From: Nannocystis punicea
GTDB taxonomy: Bacteria; Myxococcota_A; Polyangia; Nannocystales; Nannocystaceae
Direction of reading: 5' to 3'
Length of the DNA: 64,000 nt
Assembly: GCF_026965555.1 (NCBI RefSeq)
Contig: NZ_CP114040.1
Coordinates: forward strand, 5,952,001-6,016,000
Part shown: positions 32,325 to 39,608 of the stretch, piece by piece
Numbering within the stretch: the stretch's first letter is position 1
Layout of the letters: every line of letters begins with the position of its first letter
Position numbers and translations under genes: made by a program
Notes under the pieces: model-generated
Seen by the model: only the letters and a program-made list of their open reading frames with translations
Told to the model about the DNA's origin: nothing
Databases searched by the model: none

Positions 32325-33542
32325 ATGAACATCCTGCTCTTGTCCCCCGGCTATCCCGGCGAGATGCCCAGCTTCACCCGCGGCCTCGCCGACGTGGGCG
32401 CGAACGTCTACGGCGTCGGCGACCAACACCCGGGTGCCTTGCCGCCGTCGGTGCGCGAGCGCCTCGCCGGTTACTTGCAGGTCCGTTCGCTGTGGGACGA
32501 GGCCGCCGTGGTCGAGGCCGTGCGCCGCTGGCCGGAGGCGCGCCGGATCGACAAGGTCGAGTGTCTGTGGGAGCCGGGCATGCTGCTGGCCGCGCGCCTG
32601 CGCGAAGGCCTCGGCGTCGACGGCCTCGGCGTCGCCCAGACCTTGCCGTTCCGCGACAAGGAGCAGATGAAGCAGGTCCTCGACGCCGCCGGCCTGCGCA
32701 CGCCGAAGCACGTCCGCTGCAACACCACCGCCGAGTGTTGGGACGCCGCCGAGCAGATCGGCTTCCCGATCATCATCAAGCCGATCGCCGGCGCCGGCTC
32801 GGCCGACACCTACCGGGTCGAGTCCGCCGACGAGCTGCGGGCCGTCCTGCCGCGCCTCGGGCACGTCCCCGAGGTCAGCGTCGAGGAGTTCGTCGACGGC
32901 TCGGAGTTCACCTTCGACACCGTCTGCATCGAGGGCAAGGTCGCCTACTTCAACATCGCCTGGTATCGCCCGCGGCCGCTCGTCGCGCGCAGCAACGAGT
33001 GGATCAGCCCCCAGGTGATCGCCCTCCGCAACGTCGACCAGCCTGCGCTCGCGGGCGGCGTCAAGCTGGGGCACGACGTCATCCGCGCGCTCGGCTTCCG
33101 CTCCGGCTTCACCCACATGGAGTGGTACCTGAAGGCCGACGGCGAGGTGGTCTTCGGCGAGATCGGCGCCCGCCCGCCCGGCGCCCACCAGGTCGACCAG
33201 ATGAACTACGCCTGCGACTTCGACGTGTTCCGCGAATGGGGTCGGGCCGTCGCCTGGGGGCGCTTCGACGTCGACATCGAGCGCAAGTACAACGTCAGCA
33301 CGATCTACAAGCGCGCCCAGGGTCAGGGCCAGATCCAGCGGATCGTCGGCCTCGACCGGATCCGCAAGCTCTACGGGGAGCACATCGTCTGGGACAACTT
33401 GCTGCCGGTCGGTGCCCAGCGCCGTAACTGGCGCAACACCCTCGTCTCCGACGGCTTCTTGATGTTGCGCCACCCCGAGCTGCAGACGCTCGTGGCGATC
33501 AGCGACGACATCGGCGAGAACCTGCAGCTTTACGCCGGCTGA
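32325..33542 (+). CDS. ATP-grasp superfamily ligase
   Basis: A 405-residue ATP-grasp enzyme. The N-terminal pre-ATP-grasp domain (MNILLLSPGYPGEMPSFTRG) is followed by the ATP-binding lobe with FPIIIKPIAGAGSADTYRV (about 145-165) and the metal-binding segment VVFGEIGARPPGAHQV (about 280-295). Such enzymes join a carboxylate to an amine or thiol through an acyl-phosphate. The partner substrates cannot be read from the sequence. Start ATG 32325 has GGCGGAG upstream; an in-frame TTG lies at 32277. It follows the NtrC-type gene closely. Confidence 0.85.
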   Translation: MNILLLSPGYPGEMPSFTRGLADVGANVYGVGDQHPGALPPSVRERLAGYLQVRSLWDEAAVVEAVRRWPEARRIDKVECLWEPGMLLAARLREGLGVDGLGVAQTLPFRDKEQMKQVLDAAGLRTPKHVRCNTTAECWDAAEQIGFPIIIKPIAGAGSADTYRVESADELRAVLPRLGHVPEVSVEEFVDGSEFTFDTVCIEGKVAYFNIAWYRPRPLVARSNEWISPQVIALRNVDQPALAGGVKLGHDVIRALGFRSGFTHMEWYLKADGEVVFGEIGARPPGAHQVDQMNYACDFDVFREWGRAVAWGRFDVDIERKYNVSTIYKRAQGQGQIQRIVGLDRIRKLYGEHIVWDNLLPVGAQRRNWRNTLVSDGFLMLRHPELQTLVAISDDIGENLQLYAG

Positions 33543-33792
33543 GCGTCCCCGGACCAGCTGTTCTCCAGGACAGCCGCGGCCGCAGAGGGTCGGGCGAGGT
33601 CGCGCGCCTTCTGCGCGATTCGATGTACCGGCACCGTTCGCGGTCGCAGCTCCGCCTGCATCGCCCCCGTGGTCCAGGCCCCGCAGTCGCGTGCCGTCGG
33701 CGCGGTCAAGGTTCGTCATGTCGAGGTGCCCACGCCAAGGCACACCACCCCACCGAAATCGCCGCCAAAGTGCGGCATGCAGGTGGATCCGG

Positions 33793-33798
33793 TATAGC
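33793..33798 (+). promoter_or_regulatory. -10-like hexamer TATAGC before the terpene cyclase
   Basis: TATAGC ends 10 bases before the in-frame GTG at 33809. This supports that GTG as a leaderless start over the ATG at 33917. Confidence 0.35.
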
Positions 33799-33808
33799 TT
33801 GAAGTGGC

Positions 33809-35062
33809 GTGGTGGTCGGAGTGCCAATGAAGCCGCGGAGGCAGGTGCAAGCGTGTGCCGGCTTGCTGCGGCGAGTGATCCGACGCCGGATCCCAGACGC
33901 TGATCGAAAGAGCTCCATGACCCGCCGGTTCGGAACCAGCCCGCTCAGCGTCCGCCTCGCCGCGGTCGCGACGACGTCGGCGACGAACCGCACGGGGCCG
34001 CGAGGGCGCGCGCTGGTGGCCGTCTCCGGGCAGCAGGCCGGGGTGGCGGCGGCGGCGCACGCTGTCGACGCCGACCCTCTCGCGTCATCGTCGGAGCCGC
34101 GGCAGCGTCTGATGCAGCTCCCCACGCTCGAGTGCCCGTACCACCCGTCAGTCCATCCCGCCGCCGACGAGATCCACGAGAGCACCGTCGCGTGGGCCCA
34201 GGCGATGGGTTTCGCGCGCAGCCAGGAGCACATCGACGCCCTGCGCGACAGTCGGATCGGTCACTTGCTCGCGCGGATCTTCCCGGCCACCGCCGACATG
34301 GTCGCGCTGCAGGTCGCCGTCGACTGGACCACCCTGTTCTGCTGCCTCGACGATCGCCTCGAGCAGATGAACGGCGCCGCGCAGGTCGCCTCCTACCTCC
34401 GCAGCCTGCTCGGCGTGTTCCGCGACGGCGCCCACCCGCAGCTCATCGACCCGTTCGCCCAGGCGTTCGGCGACCTGCGCGAGCGCATGCTCGAGCTGCG
34501 GGTGCCCAACTGGATCCCGCGGTTTTCGGCCTGCGTCGAGCGCCTCTTCAACGCCTTCGTGGACGAGGCCAAGTACCGCGCGGCCGGCGTCGTCCCGGCG
34601 TTCGCCAGCCACAGCAAGATCCGCCAGATCACCGTCGGCCTCTACACCGGCTTCCTCCTCGGCGAGCTCACCGAGCACATCTTCCTCCCGCCGGACGTCC
34701 TCGAGCACGAGGCAGTGCAGGCGCTCGAGGTCAGCGCCAGCACCATCGTCGGCCTCGCCAACGACATCTACACCGTCGAGAAGGAGATCGCGAAGGGCGA
34801 GGTCAACAACACCGTGCTCGTGCTCATGCACGAGGACGGCCTCGCTTTCGACGAGGCGATCGGCCGCACTGTCCAGCTGCACAACATCGAGATGCGCGAG
34901 TTCTCGCGGCTCGTCTCCGACCTGCCGAGCTTCGACGAGGACACCGACGACCAGCTGCGCCGCTACGTCCAGGTCCTGATCCACTTCATCTCCGGGCACG
35001 ACGACTGGGCGCGCAGCACCGGTCGCTACCACCACCCCGGGGACGACAGCGCCGTGCGTTGA
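33809..35062 (+). CDS. class I terpene cyclase
   Basis: A bacterial class I terpene synthase of 417 residues from GTG 33809, or 381 residues from ATG 33917. The first metal motif is DDRLE (Asp181, Asp182, Glu185 in the long form), after LFCCL. The second is NDIYTVEKE (NSE triad Asn318, Thr322, Glu326, with Thr in place of Ser). A late RY pair is in STGRYHH. It would ionise farnesyl or geranyl diphosphate with Mg2+; the product cannot be predicted. No prenyl transferase or P450 is adjacent; an aminotransferase follows after 144 bases. Confidence 0.9.
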   Translation: MVVGVPMKPRRQVQACAGLLRRVIRRRIPDADRKSSMTRRFGTSPLSVRLAAVATTSATNRTGPRGRALVAVSGQQAGVAAAAHAVDADPLASSSEPRQRLMQLPTLECPYHPSVHPAADEIHESTVAWAQAMGFARSQEHIDALRDSRIGHLLARIFPATADMVALQVAVDWTTLFCCLDDRLEQMNGAAQVASYLRSLLGVFRDGAHPQLIDPFAQAFGDLRERMLELRVPNWIPRFSACVERLFNAFVDEAKYRAAGVVPAFASHSKIRQITVGLYTGFLLGELTEHIFLPPDVLEHEAVQALEVSASTIVGLANDIYTVEKEIAKGEVNNTVLVLMHEDGLAFDEAIGRTVQLHNIEMREFSRLVSDLPSFDEDTDDQLRRYVQVLIHFISGHDDWARSTGRYHHPGDDSAVR

Positions 35063-35206
35063 CGCGATCGCACCGGCCGCGCCCGCGAGGCGCGCCGGCG
35101 GGAACGCGCCCGGGCGGGCCCCTGCGCCGCGCTTGCGCTCGTTCACGCGGCGCCGGCCGCAGCGGCCTTCTCAAGCGCGTCAAACCGTCTCACACTCCGC
35201 GTGCCC

Positions 35207-36451
35207 ATGACCGCACCCAGCCTGTCCCGCCGCGGGCTCGACGCCCCGGCGTCCCCGATCCGCCGCCTCACTCCGTACGCCGATCAGGCGCGGGCGCGCG
35301 GGGTCACCGTGCACCACCTCAACATCGGTCAGCCCGACCTCGCCACCGTGCAGCCGATGCTCGCCGCCTATCAGGCCTACGACGAGAGCGTCGTCGCCTA
35401 CAGCCCGTCCGAGGGTTACCTGACCTATCGGACAGCTCTCGCCGAGCACTACAACGGCCTCGACGCCGCGCGCGGCGGCGGCCCCATCACTCCCGGCCAG
35501 ATCCTCGTCACCGTCGGCGGCAGCGAGGCGCTGCTGTTCGCCATCGCCGCCGCCTGCGACGTCGGCGATCAGATCCTCGTCGCCGAGCCTTACTACACCA
35601 ACTACCGCGGCTTCTCGCACATCCTCGGCGTCGACGTCGTGCCCGTCTCGACCCACGCGCGCGAGAGCTTCGCCGTCCCGCCCGAGCGCGTGCGCGCCGC
35701 GATCACCCCGAAGACGCGGGCCTTCATCATCCCGTCGCCGGGCAACCCGACCGGCATGGTGCTGAGCGCCGGCGACCTCGCCGCGCTCGGCGAGGTGTGC
35801 GTCCAGGCCGGCATCTTCTTCGTCGTCGACGAGGTCTACCGCGAGTTCGTCTACCCCGACCAGCCGGTCCCCGCCGGCGCACCGGTGCCGCGCGCGCCGT
35901 CAGTGCTCGCAGTGCCCGGCCTCGCCGACCACGCGGTGATGATCGACTCCGTCTCGAAGCGCTACTCCGCCTGCGGCGCGCGGGTCGGCTGCCTCGTCAC
36001 TCGCAACGCCGCGCTCTACTCGGCCTGCCTGCGGTTCGCCCAGGCGCGCCTGTCTCCGCCGACCGTCGATCAGTACGCCGCGCTGGCCGCCCTGCGCACC
36101 CCGGCCGCCGACATGCGGGCCATGGTCGACGAGTACCGCGCCCGCCGCGACCTCATCGTCGCCGGCCTCAACGCGATCCCCGGCGTCTCCTGCCCCACGC
36201 CCACCGGCGCCTTCTATCTCATCACCGATCTACCGGTCGCCGACGCCGAAGACTTTTGCATCTTCATGCTCCGCGACTTCGACCTCGGCGGCGAGACCGT
36301 GATGATGGCCCCGGCCGAGGGCTTCTACGCCACGCCCGGGCTCGGCAAGAACCAGGTGCGGATCGCCTACGTCCTCGGCCGCGACAAGCTCGCGCGTTGC
36401 CTCGAGATCCTGCGCGCCGGCCTCGACGCCTACAACCGCGCCGCGCGCTGA
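35207..36451 (+). CDS. class I/II PLP-dependent aminotransferase
   Basis: A 414-residue aminotransferase of the aspartate aminotransferase fold. The PLP Schiff-base Lys is in SVSKRYSACGARVG (about 245-258). Other signatures are PSPGNPTG, VVDEVYREF (Asp of the PLP nitrogen) and a C-terminal RIAYVLG Arg that binds substrate carboxylate. Substrate is not clear; aspartate- or aromatic-type are both possible. ATG 35207 was chosen; GTG 35201 is in frame 6 bases earlier. It may share transcription with the terpene cyclase upstream. Confidence 0.9.
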   Translation: MTAPSLSRRGLDAPASPIRRLTPYADQARARGVTVHHLNIGQPDLATVQPMLAAYQAYDESVVAYSPSEGYLTYRTALAEHYNGLDAARGGGPITPGQILVTVGGSEALLFAIAAACDVGDQILVAEPYYTNYRGFSHILGVDVVPVSTHARESFAVPPERVRAAITPKTRAFIIPSPGNPTGMVLSAGDLAALGEVCVQAGIFFVVDEVYREFVYPDQPVPAGAPVPRAPSVLAVPGLADHAVMIDSVSKRYSACGARVGCLVTRNAALYSACLRFAQARLSPPTVDQYAALAALRTPAADMRAMVDEYRARRDLIVAGLNAIPGVSCPTPTGAFYLITDLPVADAEDFCIFMLRDFDLGGETVMMAPAEGFYATPGLGKNQVRIAYVLGRDKLARCLEILRAGLDAYNRAAR

Positions 36452-36770
36452 CCTCTCGCCGCAGCGAACTCCGCTGCGCGCCTGCACGGCGCGCGCCGCA
36501 TCGATCCGCGCACGAGCGGTCCTCGTGCGCGCCAGCGCCTCGCGCCCTCGCCTGCCGCGCGCGCCTCGTTCGCCGCAGTCATGCGCCTGCGACGCGGTCC
36601 ACCCGCGGCGCGCCCACGCGTCTCACGACGACCTCGACCGCCAGCCATCGCCGGTGCGGCGGAATTTCCAGGCCTCGCGACCGCGCGGGGTCCTGCCTCG
36701 CGCGTCCCTGGCTCCCCCCCCGATCGTCCGCCGCGCTGAACCGCCCGGCCACGCCGGACGCAAGGCCGGT
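36452..36770. other. gene-free gap with a terminator-like repeat
   Basis: No gene is seen between the aminotransferase stop and the promoter-like TACACT at 36771. A perfect 10-bp stem lies at 36507-36531. The rest shows no clear structure. Confidence 0.5.
36507..36531 (+). terminator. 10-bp stem-loop after the aminotransferase gene
   Basis: CGCGCACGAG pairs with CTCGTGCGCG across CGGTC. It lies 55 bases after the stop. There is no U-run, so termination would not be of the classic kind. Confidence 0.5.
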
Positions 36771-36776
36771 TACACT
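36771..36776 (+). promoter_or_regulatory. -10-like hexamer TACACT
   Basis: TACACT lies 6 bases before ATG 36783. The same hexamer precedes the ECF sigma at 38978 and the lipoprotein at 45996. Confidence 0.45.
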
Positions 36777-36782
36777 CCACGC

Positions 36783-37580
36783 ATGAGCCTCGTGGCCCCC
36801 ACGCCGCTCGGCTTCGAGCGCAGTCCCGTCGCCGGCGCCAGCGTCGACGACCTCGACCTCGCCGCGCTCGAGGCCTACGTCCGTCGTCGCGTCCCTGGCC
36901 TCGGCACCGAGCCCGGGGTGTTCGAGCGCGCCGCCCAGCGGCTCGGCCTCATCGGCACCACCGGCGGCCAGCCCACGCCCACGGTCGTCGGCCTCATGGC
37001 CTTTGGGACAGCTCCGCAGGTCGCCCGGCCCGAGTGGGGCGTCTCGATCGTGCGGATCCGCGGCGCCGCCCTGGCCGACCCGGTCGCCGCCCGGCTCGAC
37101 GCCGAGGGCAACCTCGCCGAGCTCGTCCGCCTCGGCCTCGAGTTCGTGCGCGCCAACACCCGCGCCGCGCCCAACCTCCTGATCCCGTCCGACCTCGCGC
37201 CCGAGTACCCCGAGGAGGCCGTGCGCGAGGCGCTGGTCAACGCTCTCGTCCACCGCGACTACCGCCTCAGCGGCCGCGTCTCGCTGCGGATCTTCAACGA
37301 CCGCCTCGAGATCTGGAGCCCCGGCGGCCTCGCCCTCCCGATCTCGCTCGACGAGCTGGCCCAGCACGGCGGCGCCTCGTTCCCGCGCAACCCGCTGCTG
37401 GCCGCCACTGCCCGCCACCTCGGCCTGCTCGAGCAGATCGGCCGCGGGATCCCGGCCATCCGCCGCAGCATCGCCGGCGCCACCGCCCTCCCCGTCCAGT
37501 TCCACACCTCTCAGACCGAGGTCCGCGTGGTCCTGCCGTCGTACATCAACGCCTCGATGGGCAACGTCTCCGGCAACTGA
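36783..37580 (+). CDS. ATP-binding regulator-like protein (RecG/AlbA-type C-terminal domain)
   Basis: A 265-residue protein. Residues about 140-210 (EYPEEAVREALVNALVHRDY, then LRIFNDRLEIWSPGG) match the GHKL-like ATPase domain found in AlbA/Schlafen-associated transcriptional regulators. The usual N-terminal AlbA_2 DNA-binding domain is missing; instead there is a short helical lead. It may be a truncated or minimal version. The C-terminus ends in a beta-rich segment with no DNA-binding helix that I can recognise. Confidence 0.7.
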   Translation: MSLVAPTPLGFERSPVAGASVDDLDLAALEAYVRRRVPGLGTEPGVFERAAQRLGLIGTTGGQPTPTVVGLMAFGTAPQVARPEWGVSIVRIRGAALADPVAARLDAEGNLAELVRLGLEFVRANTRAAPNLLIPSDLAPEYPEEAVREALVNALVHRDYRLSGRVSLRIFNDRLEIWSPGGLALPISLDELAQHGGASFPRNPLLAATARHLGLLEQIGRGIPAIRRSIAGATALPVQFHTSQTEVRVVLPSYINASMGNVSGN

Positions 37581-37660
37581 CCGCCTGGACATGCCCCAGG
37601 GCGCATGTCCCGAGGCCCATGCTCTCGGGGACATGTCCCATCCCGCATGTCTCTCGGCTC
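37581..37660. repeat. CATGTCCC hairpin chain between convergent genes
   Basis: Five CATG-centred arms (CATGCCC, CATGTCCC, CATGCTC, CATGTCCC, CATGTCT) at about 15-base spacing, starting at the stop of the preceding gene. The 207 bases that follow, up to the next stop, show nothing else. Confidence 0.75.
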
Positions 37661-37867
37661 AGGACGGGCCAAAGCGCACCCGCGTGACCCCGGCAGTGCG
37701 CGGGTGACCGGCACCATCCAGCGCGTCGGCCCGCACCCGCATCGTCGCCACGACTGCGGCGTGTTGTACCTGCGATCGCACGACAAGGGTCCGGTCGACC
37801 GGAGACGGGGCCGCGCGGTCGCGTCGCGGCAGAGAGCGATCCGTCTCCGGCCGACCGGAAATTCGCC

Positions 37868-38608
37868 TCAGAAGCACTCCGCCTGGCACGACTGCGACGC
37901 GCAGGCGCTGAGCGCGTGGTAGAGCGCGTGGCCGTCGGGATCGCTGTGGCACACCGCGTCGTCGTGAACCGTGAAGCAGCCCGTCCAGCACACAGTGTTG
38001 GCGTGGCAGCCCGCGATCTCGTCGCAGCAGTTCGTGCCCAGGCAGGTCGTGCACGCGTCCTGCCCGAGCTCGGCCAGCGCGTCCTCGCAGCTGCCGACCG
38101 GCCCGCCGATGCACGCCTCCTGACACGCCGCGCCCTTGCACTCGAGGTACGCGTCGACGCGCGCGTGCGTGTCCGGGTTCGACTCGCACGCCTCGCCGTC
38201 CTCGCCTGACACACAGGCCAGGCAGCTCGCGTCCGCCTGGCAGTCGGCCAGCGCCTCGCAGCACGCCTCGCGCATGCAGCCCGTGCACTCGTCGGTGGCC
38301 TCGCCCGCGCACGCGGCCTCGGTGGTCGCGGACGAGGCGGTCGTCGCAGTCGAGCTCGCCGCCGTGGTCGCGTCGGTCGTCGGCTCCTGCGTGGTCGTCG
38401 TCGTCGTCTCGGCGCTCGTGCTCGCGGACGACGTCGTCGCCTCGGAAGTGGCGCCCGTCTCGACGCCGCTCGTCGTCGCACCGCTCGTCGTCGCCTCGGT
38501 CCCGGACACGGGGGCCTCGGTCGACGACGTCGATTCGGCGCCGCAAGCGAGCGCGGCCGCGAAGACGAGGAAGGACAGCGGAGATCGGGCAGGAGCAGGC
38601 ATGGTCAT
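37868..38608 (-). CDS. Cys-rich lipoprotein, possibly Fur-regulated
   Basis: A 246-residue lipoprotein. The signal peptide SPLSFLVFAAALAC is followed by a Thr/Ser/Ala linker (about 25-90), then a compact Cys-rich region with many CxxC and CCxxxxxC spacings (CTGCMREACCEALADC). Such clusters can bind metal or form disulphide knots. ATG 38608 was used; GTG 38617 and ATG 38602 are in frame. A strong Fur-box match starts about 20 bases upstream, so iron control is likely. It is divergent from an ECF sigma factor. Confidence 0.8.
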   Translation of the reverse strand: MTMPAPARSPLSFLVFAAALACGAESTSSTEAPVSGTEATTSGATTSGVETGATSEATTSSASTSAETTTTTTQEPTTDATTAASSTATTASSATTEAACAGEATDECTGCMREACCEALADCQADASCLACVSGEDGEACESNPDTHARVDAYLECKGAACQEACIGGPVGSCEDALAELGQDACTTCLGTNCCDEIAGCHANTVCWTGCFTVHDDAVCHSDPDGHALYHALSACASQSCQAECF

Positions 38609-38627
38609 GTCGGCCACGATGGTTAGA

Positions 38628-38646
38628 AGTAATGATATTCATTTTC
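38628..38646. promoter_or_regulatory. Fur box (strong match)
   Basis: AGTAATGATATTCATTTTC matches 15 of 19 bases of the consensus GATAATGATAATCATTATC. It is 20 bases upstream of the lipoprotein ATG in a locally AT-rich island that stands out from the GC-rich genome. Iron-dependent repression of the lipoprotein is the simplest reading. Confidence 0.65.
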
Positions 38647-38700
38647 AATAAAACTTCCAACCACCGATCTATCGCCACAAAGTTGCCTTTCTCATCCAGG

Positions 38701-38719
38701 ATCATTGATACTAATTTTC
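38701..38719. promoter_or_regulatory. second, weaker Fur-like box
   Basis: ATCATTGATACTAATTTTC matches 12 of 19 bases of the Fur consensus. It lies 73 bases from the first box, on the side of the ECF sigma gene. Confidence 0.35.
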
Positions 38720-38961
38720 AAAACGCCGACGATTCTGGTTGCCAATTTTCGCCTCGATCGGCCAACGCGCGCGCGACCCCGGGCGGCCGCGAGGTCGCCA
38801 GCGCGTCGCCATGCGACGCGGTGGACGTCGTCGCCTCCGCGTTCCGCGAAATTTTCCGAGCCCGCGCCGCGCCGCCGTCGCGCGCGCGAAGTGAGGTCGA
38901 GGCGGGCGCGCGCGGGCCGTTTGCGACGGTCCCGCCGCGTCCTCCGCCCGTCCGCGTGCGC

Positions 38962-38967
38962 TACACT
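38962..38967 (+). promoter_or_regulatory. -10-like hexamer TACACT before the ECF sigma gene
   Basis: TACACT lies 10 bases before ATG 38978 within the sequence GCGCTACACTG. The same GCTACACTG context is found at 45981. Confidence 0.4.
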
Positions 38968-38977
38968 GCTCGTCGGC

Positions 38978-39586
38978 ATGCAGCCCGACGAAGAGCTCTA
39001 CGTCGCCTGGCGGGGCGGCGACAGCAAGGCCGGCGTCCAGCTGTTCGAGCGCCACTACCCCGCGATCGCCCGCTTCTTCCGCAACAAGGTGGACGACGAC
39101 GCCGGGGACCTCGTGCAGAAGACCTTCCTCGCCTGTCTCGAGAGCAAGGAGCGGATCCGCGGCGACTCGAGCTTCCGCACCTTCCTGTTCGCAGTCGCCC
39201 ACAACGTCCTCTACAAGCACCTGCGCGGCAAGCTGCGCGAGGGGGCGCGCCTCGACTTCGGGCTCACCAGCGTGCACGACCTGCGGCCGACCCCGGCCAC
39301 CTTGCTCGCGCGGCGGCGAGAGGAGCGGCTGCTCCTGCTCGGCCTGCGGCGGATCCCGCTCGATCACCAGGTCCTGCTCGAGCTCTACTTCTGGGAGAAG
39401 CTCGGCGCGCGCGAGATCGCCGACATCCTGGGGGTTCCCGAGGGCACCATCCGCACCCGTCTGCGAAGGGCCAAGCAGCTGCTCGAGGCGGCGATGACCG
39501 CGCTGGAGGACGGCGCGGCCGAGCTGCGCGACAGCCTCGGCGACCTCGACGCCTGGGCCGCGGCCGTCCGGGGCCAGATCGGCTAA
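38978..39586 (+). CDS. ECF-type RNA polymerase sigma factor
   Basis: A 202-residue sigma factor. Region 2 (DAGDLVQKTFLACLESKERI, about 39-58) has QK where most have QE; region 4 (IPLDHQVLLELYFWEKLGAR then IADILGVPEGTIRTRLRRAK) is the -35-reading helix-turn-helix. A membrane metallopeptidase-like gene follows 22 bases downstream and may be its regulator or target. The upstream island carries Fur boxes, so iron could be the signal. No zinc anti-sigma is adjacent. Confidence 0.88.
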   Translation: MQPDEELYVAWRGGDSKAGVQLFERHYPAIARFFRNKVDDDAGDLVQKTFLACLESKERIRGDSSFRTFLFAVAHNVLYKHLRGKLREGARLDFGLTSVHDLRPTPATLLARRREERLLLLGLRRIPLDHQVLLELYFWEKLGAREIADILGVPEGTIRTRLRRAKQLLEAAMTALEDGAAELRDSLGDLDAWAAAVRGQIG

Positions 39587-39608
39587 GAATCACAGCGAGC
39601 GCGCCTCG

